Assembly: GCF_038039535.1 (NCBI RefSeq)
Contig: NZ_JBBPHP010000002.1
Span: 510,676 to 574,675, forward strand
Reading direction: 5' to 3'
Length of the DNA: 64,000 bases
Origin: Catalinimonas sp038039535
Lineage (GTDB): Bacteria > Bacteroidota > Bacteroidia > Cytophagales > Cyclobacteriaceae
Shown: positions 38,501 through 46,532 of the stretch, one piece after another
How the letters are laid out: each line of letters starts with the position of its first letter
Position numbering within the stretch: the stretch's first letter is position 1
The notes under the pieces: model-generated
What the model saw: only the letters and a program-made list of their open reading frames with translations
What the model was told of the DNA's origin: nothing
Databases searched by the model: none
Program-made: the position numbers and the translations under genes

Positions 38501-39114
38501 GATGGGGTGGTTTTAGCGGTGAGCCTGAGCAGATGTTTATTCAGGTGGGTAATAGCAAATCTTCTCTGGCAGGTAACTGGAAGTATCAGGTGGAAAAAGA
38601 ATTTAACTCAGGCAACTCTCCATTTGAAGGAACCACGCTAGCCGAAGTGCTGATGGAAAGTTACTGGAACAAACCTGCAACGGAGGAAATGAATACCATG
38701 CTCGCATCTTCTGAAGATGCAGAAACGCAGGTAGTCCAGATCAAGACCGTGAAAAATGAAATGAAATACGACCTGAGTGAGTTTGTGGTAGAAGCCGGTA
38801 AACCTGTGAAGATCGTTTTTGAAAACCCTGATTTCATGCAGCATAATCTGCTGATTGTTCAGCCGGGTACTTTAGAAGCAGTGGGAGCCGCGGCCGATCA
38901 AATGGCTACTGATGCACAGGGAGCGGAGAAAAACTATGTACCTGAAATACCCGAAGTATTGTTCAGCACACCTCTGGTAGATCCTGAACAAACTATAGAG
39001 CTAACTTTTATGGCTCCTGAAACTCCTGGTGAATATCCTTTCGTCTGTACTTTCCCTGGTCACTGGCGGATCATGCAGGGCACTATGAAAGTTGTAGGCG
39101 CTGAAGCTATTTAA
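35590..39114 (+). CDS. ThuA-like, PVC-type dehydrogenase and cupredoxin fusion lipoprotein
   Basis: A 1174-residue exported lipoprotein (lipobox LILGC, Cys19). Residues 33-245 are ThuA-like (IEILFLGHDSEHHNSEVF, FIPIHSASFCF). Residues 280-680 are the beta-propeller of membrane-bound dehydrogenases (FRLELFASEPDIINPIAMDW, GRLWVIETVDYPN). A HEAT-type helical region (about 690-830) and a beta-sandwich (about 890-1000, DEVWVNGFRVGG) follow. The C-terminal cupredoxin (1060-1174) has the azurin-type copper ligands His1085, Cys1153, His1158 and Met1162 with exact C-x4-H-x3-M spacing. It probably oxidises a sugar-derived substrate and passes electrons to the copper site. Related proteins usually end in cytochrome c instead; here no CxxCH is present. 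Confidence 0.85.
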   Translation: MKIARNWYCILFCLLILGCKTEQQQAETGPKPIEILFLGHDSEHHNSEVFMPMLATPLFKKGINLTYTEDPNDLNEETLQNYDGLMIYANHETITPSQEEALMDFVEGGKAFIPIHSASFCFLNSEAYTDLVGAQFHSHDTGTFVTKIIQPEHPAMEGVEEFSAWDETYVHHKHNDDKTVLMERVEGDHREPWTWVREQGEGKVFYTASGHDERVWSNPGFHKMIEQGVLWAVSDQAREQWQAYVQDIPELKYVARDSIPNYEKRDPAPKFQFPLSPEESKKLIQVPPDFRLELFASEPDIINPIAMDWDEKGRLWVIETVDYPNTVREDSGVGDDRIKICEDTDGDGKADKFTVFADQLNIPTSLAFVNGGVVVSQAPNFLFLKDTDGDDKADERKVLVKGWGTFDTHAGPSNLKYGIDNWIWGVVGYSGFEGTIAGKNQEFGQGIYRLKPDASDFEFLTRTSNNTWGLGFTETFDVFASTANNTHSVYMGIPNSYYENVDGLPVSGSTKIDGHYAMQTLTPNVRQVDVWGGFTAAAGHNFYTARSFPRNYWNRIAFVCEPTGGVVHTAILEKEGAGFVEKNGGNLLASADEWVSPVEARVGPDGAVWVADWYNFIVQHNPTPTPERGGYEAETGEGNAYVNPLRDRQHGRIWRIVYKDAEAYEPMTLSMDDPEGLVEALSSDNMFWRLTAQRLLVERGETDILPELYDLVENKRMDEMELNNAALHALWTMKGLGVLEDGANEEAYRIAVDALHHPAAGVRKAAVQVLPSTPWANQAILKSEIIADTDPHTRLAAALALANMPTSKGMGEKLFALSQDEKVQDDAWLAKAAYLAGSRHRDGFMSAYLAANPRYEELQAQKASMPSREDLNYEDNEWKLMKLPEFLERSGLNIDGIVWFRKNINLSAQSAGRSGSISLGPIDETDEVWVNGFRVGGTKDDYRTARVYPIPADVLKPGNNLIVVKVEDYRGWGGFSGEPEQMFIQVGNSKSSLAGNWKYQVEKEFNSGNSPFEGTTLAEVLMESYWNKPATEEMNTMLASSEDAETQVVQIKTVKNEMKYDLSEFVVEAGKPVKIVFENPDFMQHNLLIVQPGTLEAVGAAADQMATDAQGAEKNYVPEIPEVLFSTPLVDPEQTIELTFMAPETPGEYPFVCTFPGHWRIMQGTMKVVGAEAI

Positions 39115-39137
39115 TATTGATGTTGTTTTAGCTTTTG

Positions 39138-39170
39138 AAAAAAAGGAGCGTGACTTACGCTCCTTTTTTT
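39138..39170 (+). terminator. Terminator of the fusion gene
   Basis: AAAAGGAGCG and CGCTCCTTTT form a GC-rich stem around a TGACTTA loop, followed by a run of T. It lies 24 bases after the stop codon. Confidence 0.9.
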
Positions 39171-39345
39171 ATGTCTTGACATAGATTTTTCTGATTGGAA
39201 ACAAATTTTGTCTGCCTGTCTTTTCAAACATTATAGCGCAAAACAGATTTGAAAAGATGCATGGTTTTTATTTGATGGGAGAAATTTAGTTGATCAATCT
39301 CTCTATTTTTTTACAATTAGTCACTTTTTAAAGCTTCAATCAGTA

Positions 39346-40749
39346 ATGGAAAAATACGACGCAATCATCATTGGTATCGGACAGGCAGGAAATCCACTCT
39401 CAGCTACACTTGCAGAGAAAGGATGGAAGACCGCAGTCATTGAGCGTGAGCATCCGGGAGGCAGTTGTATCAATTATGGCTGTACTCCCACCAAAACCAT
39501 GGTAGCTTCCGCCCATATCGCTCATATGGTTCGGACTGCTGATGCGTTTGGGATAGAGACTTCCGCTCCCAAAACAAACTTTCAGAAAGTGATAGAAAGA
39601 AGGGATAATATCGTAACTAAATGGAGAGAAGGGATTGAAAAGAAGATGTCGGAGACGGAAAATATAGACTATTTCTTTGGAGAAGCCAGCTTTGTGGGCA
39701 ATAAACAGGTGCAGGTAAAAATGAAAAGTGATGATGAAGGTGAATTTGTGCTGAAAGAATTCTCCGCTGATAAAATATTCATCAATGTAGGGACCAGTCC
39801 TCGCATTTCTGAAGTGGAAGGCCTAGCTGATGTAGATTATCTCACTGCAAAAACCATGATGCATTTGCAGGAGCCTCCTAAGCATCTGATTATTCTGGGA
39901 GGTGGCTATATCGGTCTGGAATTCGGGCAGATGTACAGACGGTTTGGCAGTAAAGTTTCTATTATTCAGGATGATGCACAACTGGCTCCTAAAGAAGATG
40001 AAGACGTAGCCGAGGCGATACAGGATTTTCTAAAAGAAGAGAGTATCGACATCTACCTGAACTCAGAATTGAGCAAAGTTGAAAAATCAGCCTCTGGTAT
40101 TCGTGTACATCTCAGTGGTGACAAACAAAAAAAGATTGAAGGAAGTCATTTGTTGATTGCCATTGGCACCACACCCAATACGCAGGCTTTAAACCTTGAA
40201 AAAACTGATGTCAAGCTTAAGAAGCATGGCTATATTGAAGTCAATGAACATCTTGAGACAAATGTGGAGGGAATCTTTGCATTGGGTGACTGTAAAGGCG
40301 GGCCAGAGTTTACGCATATCTCTTACGATGACTATCGCATCATCAATGACTTTCTTTTCGGGGCAAAGCTACGAAAAATGAACGATCGCATGGTACCCTA
40401 TACCATGTTTACCAAACCTGAGTTGGGTAGAGTGGGTTTGAATGAAAAACTGGCCAGAAAAAAAGGTATTAAATACAAAATTTCCCAGATGCCAATGTCT
40501 AGCGCTGCCCGTGCGATAGAGGCTAACCGCACTACTGGTTTACTGAAAGTTTTGATAGACCCTGAGACTAAAAAGTTCTTAGGAGCAAGCTGCCTGGCAG
40601 ATATTGGCGGCGAATTGATGTCAATGATACAGATTGCGATGATGGGTGGACTAACCTATGAGGATTTGAGAGATGGCGTAATGGCACACCCTACTTATGC
40701 GGAGACATTGAATAACTTATTTGCTTCAGTGGAAGATCCGGAGGAGTAG
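39346..40749 (+). CDS. FAD-dependent pyridine nucleotide-disulfide oxidoreductase
   Basis: A 467-residue class-I flavin disulfide reductase (mercuric-reductase/lipoamide-dehydrogenase-like). The FAD-binding DAIIIGIGQAGNPLSATLAEKG is at the N-terminus, followed by the redox-active pair in GGSCINYGCTPTKTM. The NAD(P)-binding motif is LIILGGGYIGLEFGQMY, the second FAD motif EGIFALGDCKGGPEF, and the C-terminal dimer domain has HPTYAETLNNLF with the catalytic His-Pro. The usual thiol metal-binding C-terminal of MerA is absent. The substrate (a disulfide or quinone) is unknown. The gene is alone and converges on the lemA gene. Confidence 0.9.
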   Translation: MEKYDAIIIGIGQAGNPLSATLAEKGWKTAVIEREHPGGSCINYGCTPTKTMVASAHIAHMVRTADAFGIETSAPKTNFQKVIERRDNIVTKWREGIEKKMSETENIDYFFGEASFVGNKQVQVKMKSDDEGEFVLKEFSADKIFINVGTSPRISEVEGLADVDYLTAKTMMHLQEPPKHLIILGGGYIGLEFGQMYRRFGSKVSIIQDDAQLAPKEDEDVAEAIQDFLKEESIDIYLNSELSKVEKSASGIRVHLSGDKQKKIEGSHLLIAIGTTPNTQALNLEKTDVKLKKHGYIEVNEHLETNVEGIFALGDCKGGPEFTHISYDDYRIINDFLFGAKLRKMNDRMVPYTMFTKPELGRVGLNEKLARKKGIKYKISQMPMSSAARAIEANRTTGLLKVLIDPETKKFLGASCLADIGGELMSMIQIAMMGGLTYEDLRDGVMAHPTYAETLNNLFASVEDPEE

Positions 40750-40756
40750 GATTGAA

Positions 40757-40885
40757 GTGTTATGGTTCTAGGTGTTATGGTGTTATAGTTCTTAGTGTTA
40801 TAGTTGTTGGCTTGCCAATCGTTTTAAGCTCAGAATTCTAATCCCTAAATACTATAACACTATCGCACCCTAACACCAAGAACTA
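40757..40885. repeat. Large imperfect inverted repeat between convergent genes
   Basis: The left arm (about 40757-40803) repeats GTGTTATG/GTGTTATAG and GTTCT(T)AG units. The right arm (40852-40885) is its inverted copy and ends with the TAG stop codon of the lemA gene. Between them is about 50 bp. The transcript could fold into a long hairpin and serve as terminator on both strands. Confidence 0.7.
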
Positions 40886-41368
40886 TTGTACGTGTTTAAA
40901 TCCAGATGCTTTGGCTACCATTTTGGAAGGATACTTATTGATTAGTTCGTGATATTCCTGAAGTCTTTTATGGTAAACGGAAGCGGCTTTCTGATAATTA
41001 TTCTGAGCAAGCTGTAACTGATGGTAAGCTTCACTATAAGGTGAGTTTTTGACATAACCTTCCGGTATATCTTTTACTGCCTGCGTTACCTTCTTTTCAG
41101 CCTGAATTTTATCTTCCGTACTTGCTGCCTCAATGCTTAATTCGTTAAGCTGATCACACACCTTGGCAACAATCTTTTGCAGGGTGTTGTCTTCGTGTAC
41201 AATATTAGCCATTCTTTTAATAATGGTATTGCGAAGACTAGCGTATTGAAAAACTTGTTTGGATGCCTGCTCAACTTCAGCTTTCTTGATTTTGATACTA
41301 TTATAATTGACAATAGCCCAAAGAAAGATAAAGCCAAGCAAGGCGAGAATAATTGGGAGGTAGCCCAT
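40883..41368 (-). CDS. lemA: LemA family protein
   Basis: A 161-residue membrane-anchored coiled-coil protein. An N-terminal membrane helix (residues 3-23) is followed by NSIKIKKAEVEQASKQVFQ, then long helices with YHQLQLAQNNYQKAASVYHKRLQEYHELINKYPSKMVAKASGF. The KYPSKMVAKASGF end matches the LemA family signature (FP..-A...GF). Function of LemA proteins is not well established. It lies 14 bases downstream of the pfkA gene start side, in the order pfkA then lemA, suggesting one operon. The stop codon lies inside the inverted repeat at 40757-40885. Confidence 0.82.
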   Translation of the reverse strand: MGYLPIILALLGFIFLWAIVNYNSIKIKKAEVEQASKQVFQYASLRNTIIKRMANIVHEDNTLQKIVAKVCDQLNELSIEAASTEDKIQAEKKVTQAVKDIPEGYVKNSPYSEAYHQLQLAQNNYQKAASVYHKRLQEYHELINKYPSKMVAKASGFKHVQ

Positions 41369-41382
41369 GGTTTGGGTTTACA

Positions 41383-42354
41383 TCAGATACTTAATATTTT
41401 GACCATTCTTAGCAAGTCCTGCTCTAGAGGCTTGGATGTGTTGATACATTCTTTGAAGTCTGTATACACCACACGATTGTTAATAATACCCGCCATCATG
41501 TTTTTCTTACCGCCTAGGAGCCCTTCTAAGGCAGCAAGTCCTAATCGGCTGCCAATGATCCTGTCCATGGCGGTAGGAGCACCCCCACGCTGTATATGAC
41601 CCAGAATAGATACCTTAAGGTCTTTACCTTTCAGTCGGGATTTCACTTTGTTGACCACTTCCATGGCACCCCCTTCTTCATCACCTTCAGCTACTACCAC
41701 AATAGATGAAGTTTTCTCAGTATTGCGACCCTGGTTAAGGTCATGGATCACATCATCAATAGAAGTACTGGTTTCGGGTACCATGATCAGCTCCGCACCA
41801 CCGCCAATACCGGATTGTATAGCGATATACCCTGAATCGCGGCCCATCACTTCAATAAAAAAGATACGGTCATGAGAGTTGGCTGTATCACGAATCTTGT
41901 CAATGGCTTCCAGCGCGGTATTTACCGCAGTATCAAAGCCAATGGTATAATCAGTACCGTACAGGTCATTGTCAATCGTACCGGGAGCGCCTACAATGGG
42001 GAAACCATATTCTTCATAAAAGATACTAGCACCAGTAAAGGTACCGTCACCACCGATCACCACCAATCCCTCTATACCTCTTCTTTGCAGCTGCTGAAAC
42101 GCTTTTTTTCTCCCTTCTTTGGTGCGAAACTCGGCACTTCGGGCCGATTTTAAGATAGTACCTCCTTTCTGAATAATATTACTCACCGAGTAAGATTTCA
42201 TTTTGTAGATATCACCTTCAATAAGGCCATTATATCCGTATTTGATACCGTATGCTTCAATACCATGATAGATTGCCCCTCTGATCACTGCCCTAAGACA
42301 TGCGTTCATACCAGGTGCATCCCCTCCTGAGGTCAATACCGCAATTTTTTTCAT
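41383..42354 (-). CDS. pfkA: ATP-dependent 6-phosphofructokinase
   Basis: The 323-residue phosphofructokinase converts fructose 6-phosphate and ATP to fructose 1,6-bisphosphate, the committed step of glycolysis. ATP-site motifs are TSGGDAPGMNA (near residue 9) and IGGDGTFTGA (about 98-108). The substrate site has GTIDNDLYGTDYTIGFDTAVNTA, with catalytic Asp in TIDND, then GRDSGYIA and LGHIQRGGAPTAMDR. The length is typical of bacterial PfkA. The lemA gene follows after 14 bases. The PGTIDND segment retains the features of the ATP-dependent type rather than the pyrophosphate type. Confidence 0.97.
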   Translation of the reverse strand: MKKIAVLTSGGDAPGMNACLRAVIRGAIYHGIEAYGIKYGYNGLIEGDIYKMKSYSVSNIIQKGGTILKSARSAEFRTKEGRKKAFQQLQRRGIEGLVVIGGDGTFTGASIFYEEYGFPIVGAPGTIDNDLYGTDYTIGFDTAVNTALEAIDKIRDTANSHDRIFFIEVMGRDSGYIAIQSGIGGGAELIMVPETSTSIDDVIHDLNQGRNTEKTSSIVVVAEGDEEGGAMEVVNKVKSRLKGKDLKVSILGHIQRGGAPTAMDRIIGSRLGLAALEGLLGGKKNMMAGIINNRVVYTDFKECINTSKPLEQDLLRMVKILSI

Positions 42355-42537
42355 AGAAAAAAATGACTAAGATTTGAGTGTATAACTAATGTGTATTTAG
42401 ACTTACAATGAAGTAGCGAAAATGATAGTGTCTGATAGACTTTATAGATTAACGTACTTTTAATAAGAAGTATTCATTATAATTGACCGTAAATTTTAAA
42501 AAAAATTCATTAAATAAAACGTATTGCTTCATTTTTC

Positions 42538-43644
42538 ATGAAAATTCCTTTCCTGGACCTATACAGGCAACAAAAGTGGTCGCTTTCGGCAGCGCAACAT
42601 TTACTAAGCGAAGTCATGCTCAAAGATAATCTATTGGGTGGAAAAGCAGTAAGTGATTTTGAAGAGAAATTTGCTGCTTATCTCAACCTCTCGCATGTAA
42701 TTGCCTGTGCTAACTGTACTGATGCCCTGGAAATTTGTTTACGAGCACTGGAGATTGGGGAAGGGGATGAGGTAATCGTTCCTGCCAACGGCTGGATGTC
42801 GGCAGCTGAGGCTGCATGCCTGGTGGGTGCAAAGCCAGTATTTGTAGATAACCATCCTGACAGCTATACGATAGATCCTGATAAGATTGAAGCCAAGATA
42901 ACATCTAAAACCAGAGCCATTATTCCTATCCATCTGTATGGTTATCCGGCAGATATGCCAGCGATATGTGCTATTGCCAAAAAGCATCAGCTTAAGGTAA
43001 TAGAAGATTGTGCCCAGGCACATGGCGCATGTATTCAGGGAAAAAAAGCAGGAAGCTGGGGCGATATGGCTGCTTTTAGTTTCTATCCTACCAAAAATCT
43101 GGGAGCGATAGGGGATGCCGGAGCTATTGCCACTCAGGATGATGCGCGGGCAGAAGTTTGCCGGCAAATTGCCAGTCATGGACAGATAGAGAAAAATAAA
43201 CATATTCGCATGGGGCGCAATAGTCGTATGGATAGCTTTCAGGCGGCGGTATTAGTCCATAAACTACAGTTCCTGGATGAGTGGAACGAACGAAGGCATG
43301 CATTAGCCAGGAAGTACAATGAAGCACTGAAAGATTTGCCTATCCAGTTACCTGCTGAGCAGCATGCCGACTTTTACCATGTGTATCACCTGTATGTGAT
43401 TCAATTGGAAAGAAGAGACTGGCTACAGCAGCAACTTGCTGAGATGGGCATAGGCACTTCCATCCATTATCCTGAAGCGGTTGCCGATATGCAGGTATTC
43501 AGCAAGTACCATGGTGATGATACGCCCATTGCAAGTCAGCAGGCTGATCAGCTATTGTCACTGCCCCTCTATCCTGAGCTTAGGGATGAAGAACAGGCTT
43601 ATGTGATAGAATGCTTATACCAATTGTTAAAAGATGCCGAATGA
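42538..43644 (+). CDS. DegT/DnrJ/EryC1-family sugar aminotransferase
   Basis: A 368-residue PLP-dependent aminotransferase that adds an amino group to a keto-sugar nucleotide. The PLP-binding Lys is in FSFYPTKNLGAIGDAGAI, and the conserved VIEDCAQAHGA holds the Asp that contacts the pyridine nitrogen. Other signatures are DNLLGGKAVSDFEEKFA and HIRMGRNSRMDSFQAAVL. It lies 1.3 kb from the minus-strand glycan cluster, and could supply the amino-sugar step missing there, but it is on the opposite strand with a repeat array between. The substrate (for example UDP-4-keto or dTDP-keto sugar) is unresolved. Confidence 0.92.
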   Translation: MKIPFLDLYRQQKWSLSAAQHLLSEVMLKDNLLGGKAVSDFEEKFAAYLNLSHVIACANCTDALEICLRALEIGEGDEVIVPANGWMSAAEAACLVGAKPVFVDNHPDSYTIDPDKIEAKITSKTRAIIPIHLYGYPADMPAICAIAKKHQLKVIEDCAQAHGACIQGKKAGSWGDMAAFSFYPTKNLGAIGDAGAIATQDDARAEVCRQIASHGQIEKNKHIRMGRNSRMDSFQAAVLVHKLQFLDEWNERRHALARKYNEALKDLPIQLPAEQHADFYHVYHLYVIQLERRDWLQQQLAEMGIGTSIHYPEAVADMQVFSKYHGDDTPIASQQADQLLSLPLYPELRDEEQAYVIECLYQLLKDAE

Positions 43645-43651
43645 GAGCCGC

Positions 43652-43668
43652 CAGATTTCTAAAATCTG
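43652..43668. repeat. Short hairpin element after the aminotransferase
   Basis: CAGATTT and AAATCTG flank a CTA loop, 8 bases after the stop codon at 43644. There is no T-run, so termination is uncertain. Confidence 0.5.
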
Positions 43669-43747
43669 TCAGATCTATCTCTTTTCATGCTGTATTCCTC
43701 ACTAAAGCTCTGGAATCAGTAGTAATGCATCAGAAATATACCCTCCT

Positions 43748-43999
43748 TCCTCACAAAAAAGTACCGATCCATCAACATTGATCGTTGCATCCTCATAAAA
43801 AAGTAGTCATTCGTGAGGATTGAACGTGCCATGTTGACAAAATCCATGGACTTCATGAGGATTTGACGTTGCATCCTGATAAAATCATTGTCATTTACGA
43901 GGATTGAAGGTTAAATCCTCACAAAAAAGTAGTCATTCATGAGGATTGAACGTACAATGTTGACAAAATCCTTGTATTTCATGATGATTTGATGGCAGA
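43748..43999. repeat. Array 2: six copies of an exactly 42-bp repeat
   Basis: Copies start at 43748, 43790, 43832, 43874, 43916 and 43958, all exactly 42 bp apart. Two subtypes exist: TCCTCAYAAAAAAGTA (copies 1, 2, 5) and TGTTGACAAAATCC (copies 3, 6), with copy 4 (TCCTGATAAAATCA) between. The 84-bp pair 2+3 recurs as 5+6, giving a higher-order period of 126 bp. Most copies have TCATGAGGATT near the centre. Confidence 0.92.
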
Positions 44000-44047
44000 A
44001 CAATTCAGGGAGATAAGCAAGAGGCTGAAATTGCCACTCTTTTCCTC

Positions 44048-44707
44048 TTATTCATTTAGTTCAAAGCCGAAAACCGGATAGCCATCCATATCAGGCGCTT
44101 GCTTGCTAAGCCGGTACCCGTTTTTTGTCATCATCGTAAGAAATTCGTCTATGCTAAGAAGGCGTTTGCCGCAGTCTGAGGATGGGCAGAATTCACCTTC
44201 TCCATGATCGCCTCTGAAGCTGTCACGAATAAATATTTTTCCGTCAGCTTTCAACTTGTTACGAAGATCCTGTAACACCACATCAGGAGTATCTAATACG
44301 TGCATGGTCGCGTTGGAATAAATTCTGTCTATGGAGCGATCAGGTAAGTTGGATTGTGTGGTAGTACCATAAATTACATGAAACTGATTGTGTTTGCCCA
44401 GATCATAGCCTAGCTGGGTAGAATAATAAGCGATCATCTTATTTACATTTTTTTGCTGAAGCACCTTATGGTCTATATCCTGAATATAAACGGTACAACG
44501 ATCTAATTGCATCGCCATGATCACAGTAAGCGCACCGGAACCTGCTCCAAAATCAGCCACTGCCATGCCGGGCTGTATTTCCATAAAATCAACAATAGGT
44601 TGGAAGGTGTCTTCAGCTTTTTCCAGCGTAAAAACCGGACCCTTGGCATAGGGAGCGCAGGAGGCTAACAACAAAAAAGCAATCGGAATATTGAGTAGCT
44701 TGTGCAT
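44048..44707 (-). CDS. Lipoprotein SAM-dependent methyltransferase-like
   Basis: A 219-residue protein with a lipoprotein signal (LLNIPIAFLLLASC, Cys near 18) and a class-I methyltransferase fold. AVADFGAGSGALTVIMA is the SAM-binding motif I, CTVYIQDID follows as strand 2, and DRIYSNATMHVLDTPDVVLQ is motif IV. An exported or membrane-tethered methyltransferase is odd because SAM is cytoplasmic, but the layout is recurrent in Bacteroidota. An alternative start at 44749 adds 14 residues without a better signal. No operon partner is nearby. Confidence 0.8.
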   Translation of the reverse strand: MHKLLNIPIAFLLLASCAPYAKGPVFTLEKAEDTFQPIVDFMEIQPGMAVADFGAGSGALTVIMAMQLDRCTVYIQDIDHKVLQQKNVNKMIAYYSTQLGYDLGKHNQFHVIYGTTTQSNLPDRSIDRIYSNATMHVLDTPDVVLQDLRNKLKADGKIFIRDSFRGDHGEGEFCPSSDCGKRLLSIDEFLTMMTKNGYRLSKQAPDMDGYPVFGFELNE

Positions 44708-44994
44708 GGCTTGGTGTTTATGATACAACGCCCGAGAAACATCCCGCATTGTATATAGGGTAAAACAAGCAGATATCAGCCTCTGAGTTTTACATTAAGA
44801 GTTCTTTTGCAACCTTACGTCCGGTTATATTCTTAAAATATTGCTTTTAACATCAGCGCTTCGCTTTCATCTTTGGGAGAATAATCGCCGTATGACCAGA
44901 CTGCTTTCCGTTTGATCGCAATGGAGAACACATAGCCAGCCTAAGTGTAGCAGAGCTTATATTGATTGACCCAGATATCGGGATAGTAAATTTT

Positions 44995-46479
44995 TTACCT
45001 GATCAAACTTCTGAGTTTAGCCCAGTAATTTTCTATCAGCTTGTTGATTTCAGGATCGGTCTTAGAAAAATAGATGGAAGTGGTAAAGATGATTGTAATC
45101 ACTACACCGCGCATCAGAATATCCAGGATGTAAGGCGTAATGGCAGGAATCCAGTACACCGCTGCGTAAGTGGCTACTGAAATCAACAGTATGATCAGGT
45201 GATCTTGGTTGTAGGGCTGAAAGCCAAATTTGATATACAAAAATATAAACCTTACCAGGTTTACGATCAGCACCGAAAGCAGCGAAGCCAGAGCCGCCCC
45301 ACTAATTCCCATGATGGGCAGCAGCCACCAGTTGGTAAGGATAATCAGTGCCAGCCAGCCCAGCATGATGTAGGTATTGATCCGGTAATATTGAGAATAG
45401 CCGATGATTACATCATTGATGCCTCCTGCCATACGAAGGATATTCATCAGCCCTACGTAGAGGATGACATATTTACCGGCTGCAAAAGATTCGGGAAGAA
45501 TCTCAAAAACATTGTCAATATTGGCCCAGATTCCCAGGAAGAAAAAGCATCCGGCCACCAGTTGAGTGACTGTACTTTTGGTATAAATACGATCTACGCT
45601 TTTCAGATCATCATTTTTGATCGCATCGGCTACCATGGTAGGCGCAATACCTCTCAGTGCCCGGGAAGGAAGCAAAACGAGGGTTCCGAAATAAAAAGTA
45701 GTAAGGTAAACGCCTACCTCAGCATCCGAATAAAAACTATTGATCATGATGCTATCAATTCTGATGATTGCGAGGTTGCCAAAGCCGGTAATCAGGCTAA
45801 AGAGGCTGAGGCTAAGCATCCCTTTGCTGCGTTCTCTGGTAAGCAGACTAAAATCCGGTCTTAAGCGGAGTTCACCTTTCCAGAAGAGAAATGCCAGTAG
45901 TAAAAGCACCAGCACGCCCCGGGAAAGGACGTACCAGGTCACGTATCCGGTAAAATTATATACATCCCAGACAAAAAGACCGACCAGGAACAGCACAAAG
46001 AGGCGGGCAACCGTTTCGTTAAGCAAAGAACCGGTAGAAGCATTGTACAAAGCCCGGTTGTAGATGTCCAGTAAGGTAAAAGCCAGGGAAAAAAGGGTAA
46101 AAGGGATCAGCAGATTGATATATTCTATCAGCAATGAGCCTTCGCCAGCATCCTCTATCATCCAGGGTTTCATCAAAAAGAAGATAAGCAGGAACAAACC
46201 GAAGCCAGCCATCATGACGAGCAGCATCAAAAACAAAAAGCCGTGATGTTGTTTTTCTTTGTTTCTGAAGTAAGGAAAAAACTTGATGGTAGCCCCGCTA
46301 AAGCCAAGGGAGGCTATCTGAGCAAAGATAGAGCTCCAGGATACCAGAAGACCGATCACCCCGATCTGAGATTCCGTTAGAAATTTAGGATATATCAATG
46401 CACTGGTGACAAAACCAATCAGTACACCCGCATAAATATAAATGGTAGACTTAATCGTCTGTCGCTGTAGTACGCCCAA
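44995..46479 (-). CDS. Polysaccharide flippase (MATE/Wzx-like)
   Basis: A 494-residue multi-pass membrane protein with about 12-14 hydrophobic helices, belonging to the MOP (oligosaccharide-lipid flippase) superfamily. It starts with QTIKSTIYIYAGVLIGFVTSALIYPKFL, has SLGFSGATIKFFPYFR and ends with a charged loop. It would move lipid-linked oligosaccharides across the inner membrane. It is the last gene of the glycan cluster and lies 53 bases downstream of the dehydratase gene, with no strong terminator between, so it is likely co-transcribed. Confidence 0.88.
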   Translation of the reverse strand: MGVLQRQTIKSTIYIYAGVLIGFVTSALIYPKFLTESQIGVIGLLVSWSSIFAQIASLGFSGATIKFFPYFRNKEKQHHGFLFLMLLVMMAGFGLFLLIFFLMKPWMIEDAGEGSLLIEYINLLIPFTLFSLAFTLLDIYNRALYNASTGSLLNETVARLFVLFLVGLFVWDVYNFTGYVTWYVLSRGVLVLLLLAFLFWKGELRLRPDFSLLTRERSKGMLSLSLFSLITGFGNLAIIRIDSIMINSFYSDAEVGVYLTTFYFGTLVLLPSRALRGIAPTMVADAIKNDDLKSVDRIYTKSTVTQLVAGCFFFLGIWANIDNVFEILPESFAAGKYVILYVGLMNILRMAGGINDVIIGYSQYYRINTYIMLGWLALIILTNWWLLPIMGISGAALASLLSVLIVNLVRFIFLYIKFGFQPYNQDHLIILLISVATYAAVYWIPAITPYILDILMRGVVITIIFTTSIYFSKTDPEINKLIENYWAKLRSLIR

Positions 46480-46532
46480 CGCGAGATGTTAAAAGTTATA
46501 AGTAAAAGTAATATGTATCAAGTTATGCATCA

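Noticed and set aside
14391..39250. Repeated GCAAAACAGATTTG near 14391 and 39236
   Set aside because: A 14-base A-rich match in 64 kb is expected by chance and there is no flanking similarity.
45199..45864. 221-codon plus-strand frame inside the flippase gene
   Set aside because: It is a shadow of the membrane protein's codons and is full of basic residues with no domain.
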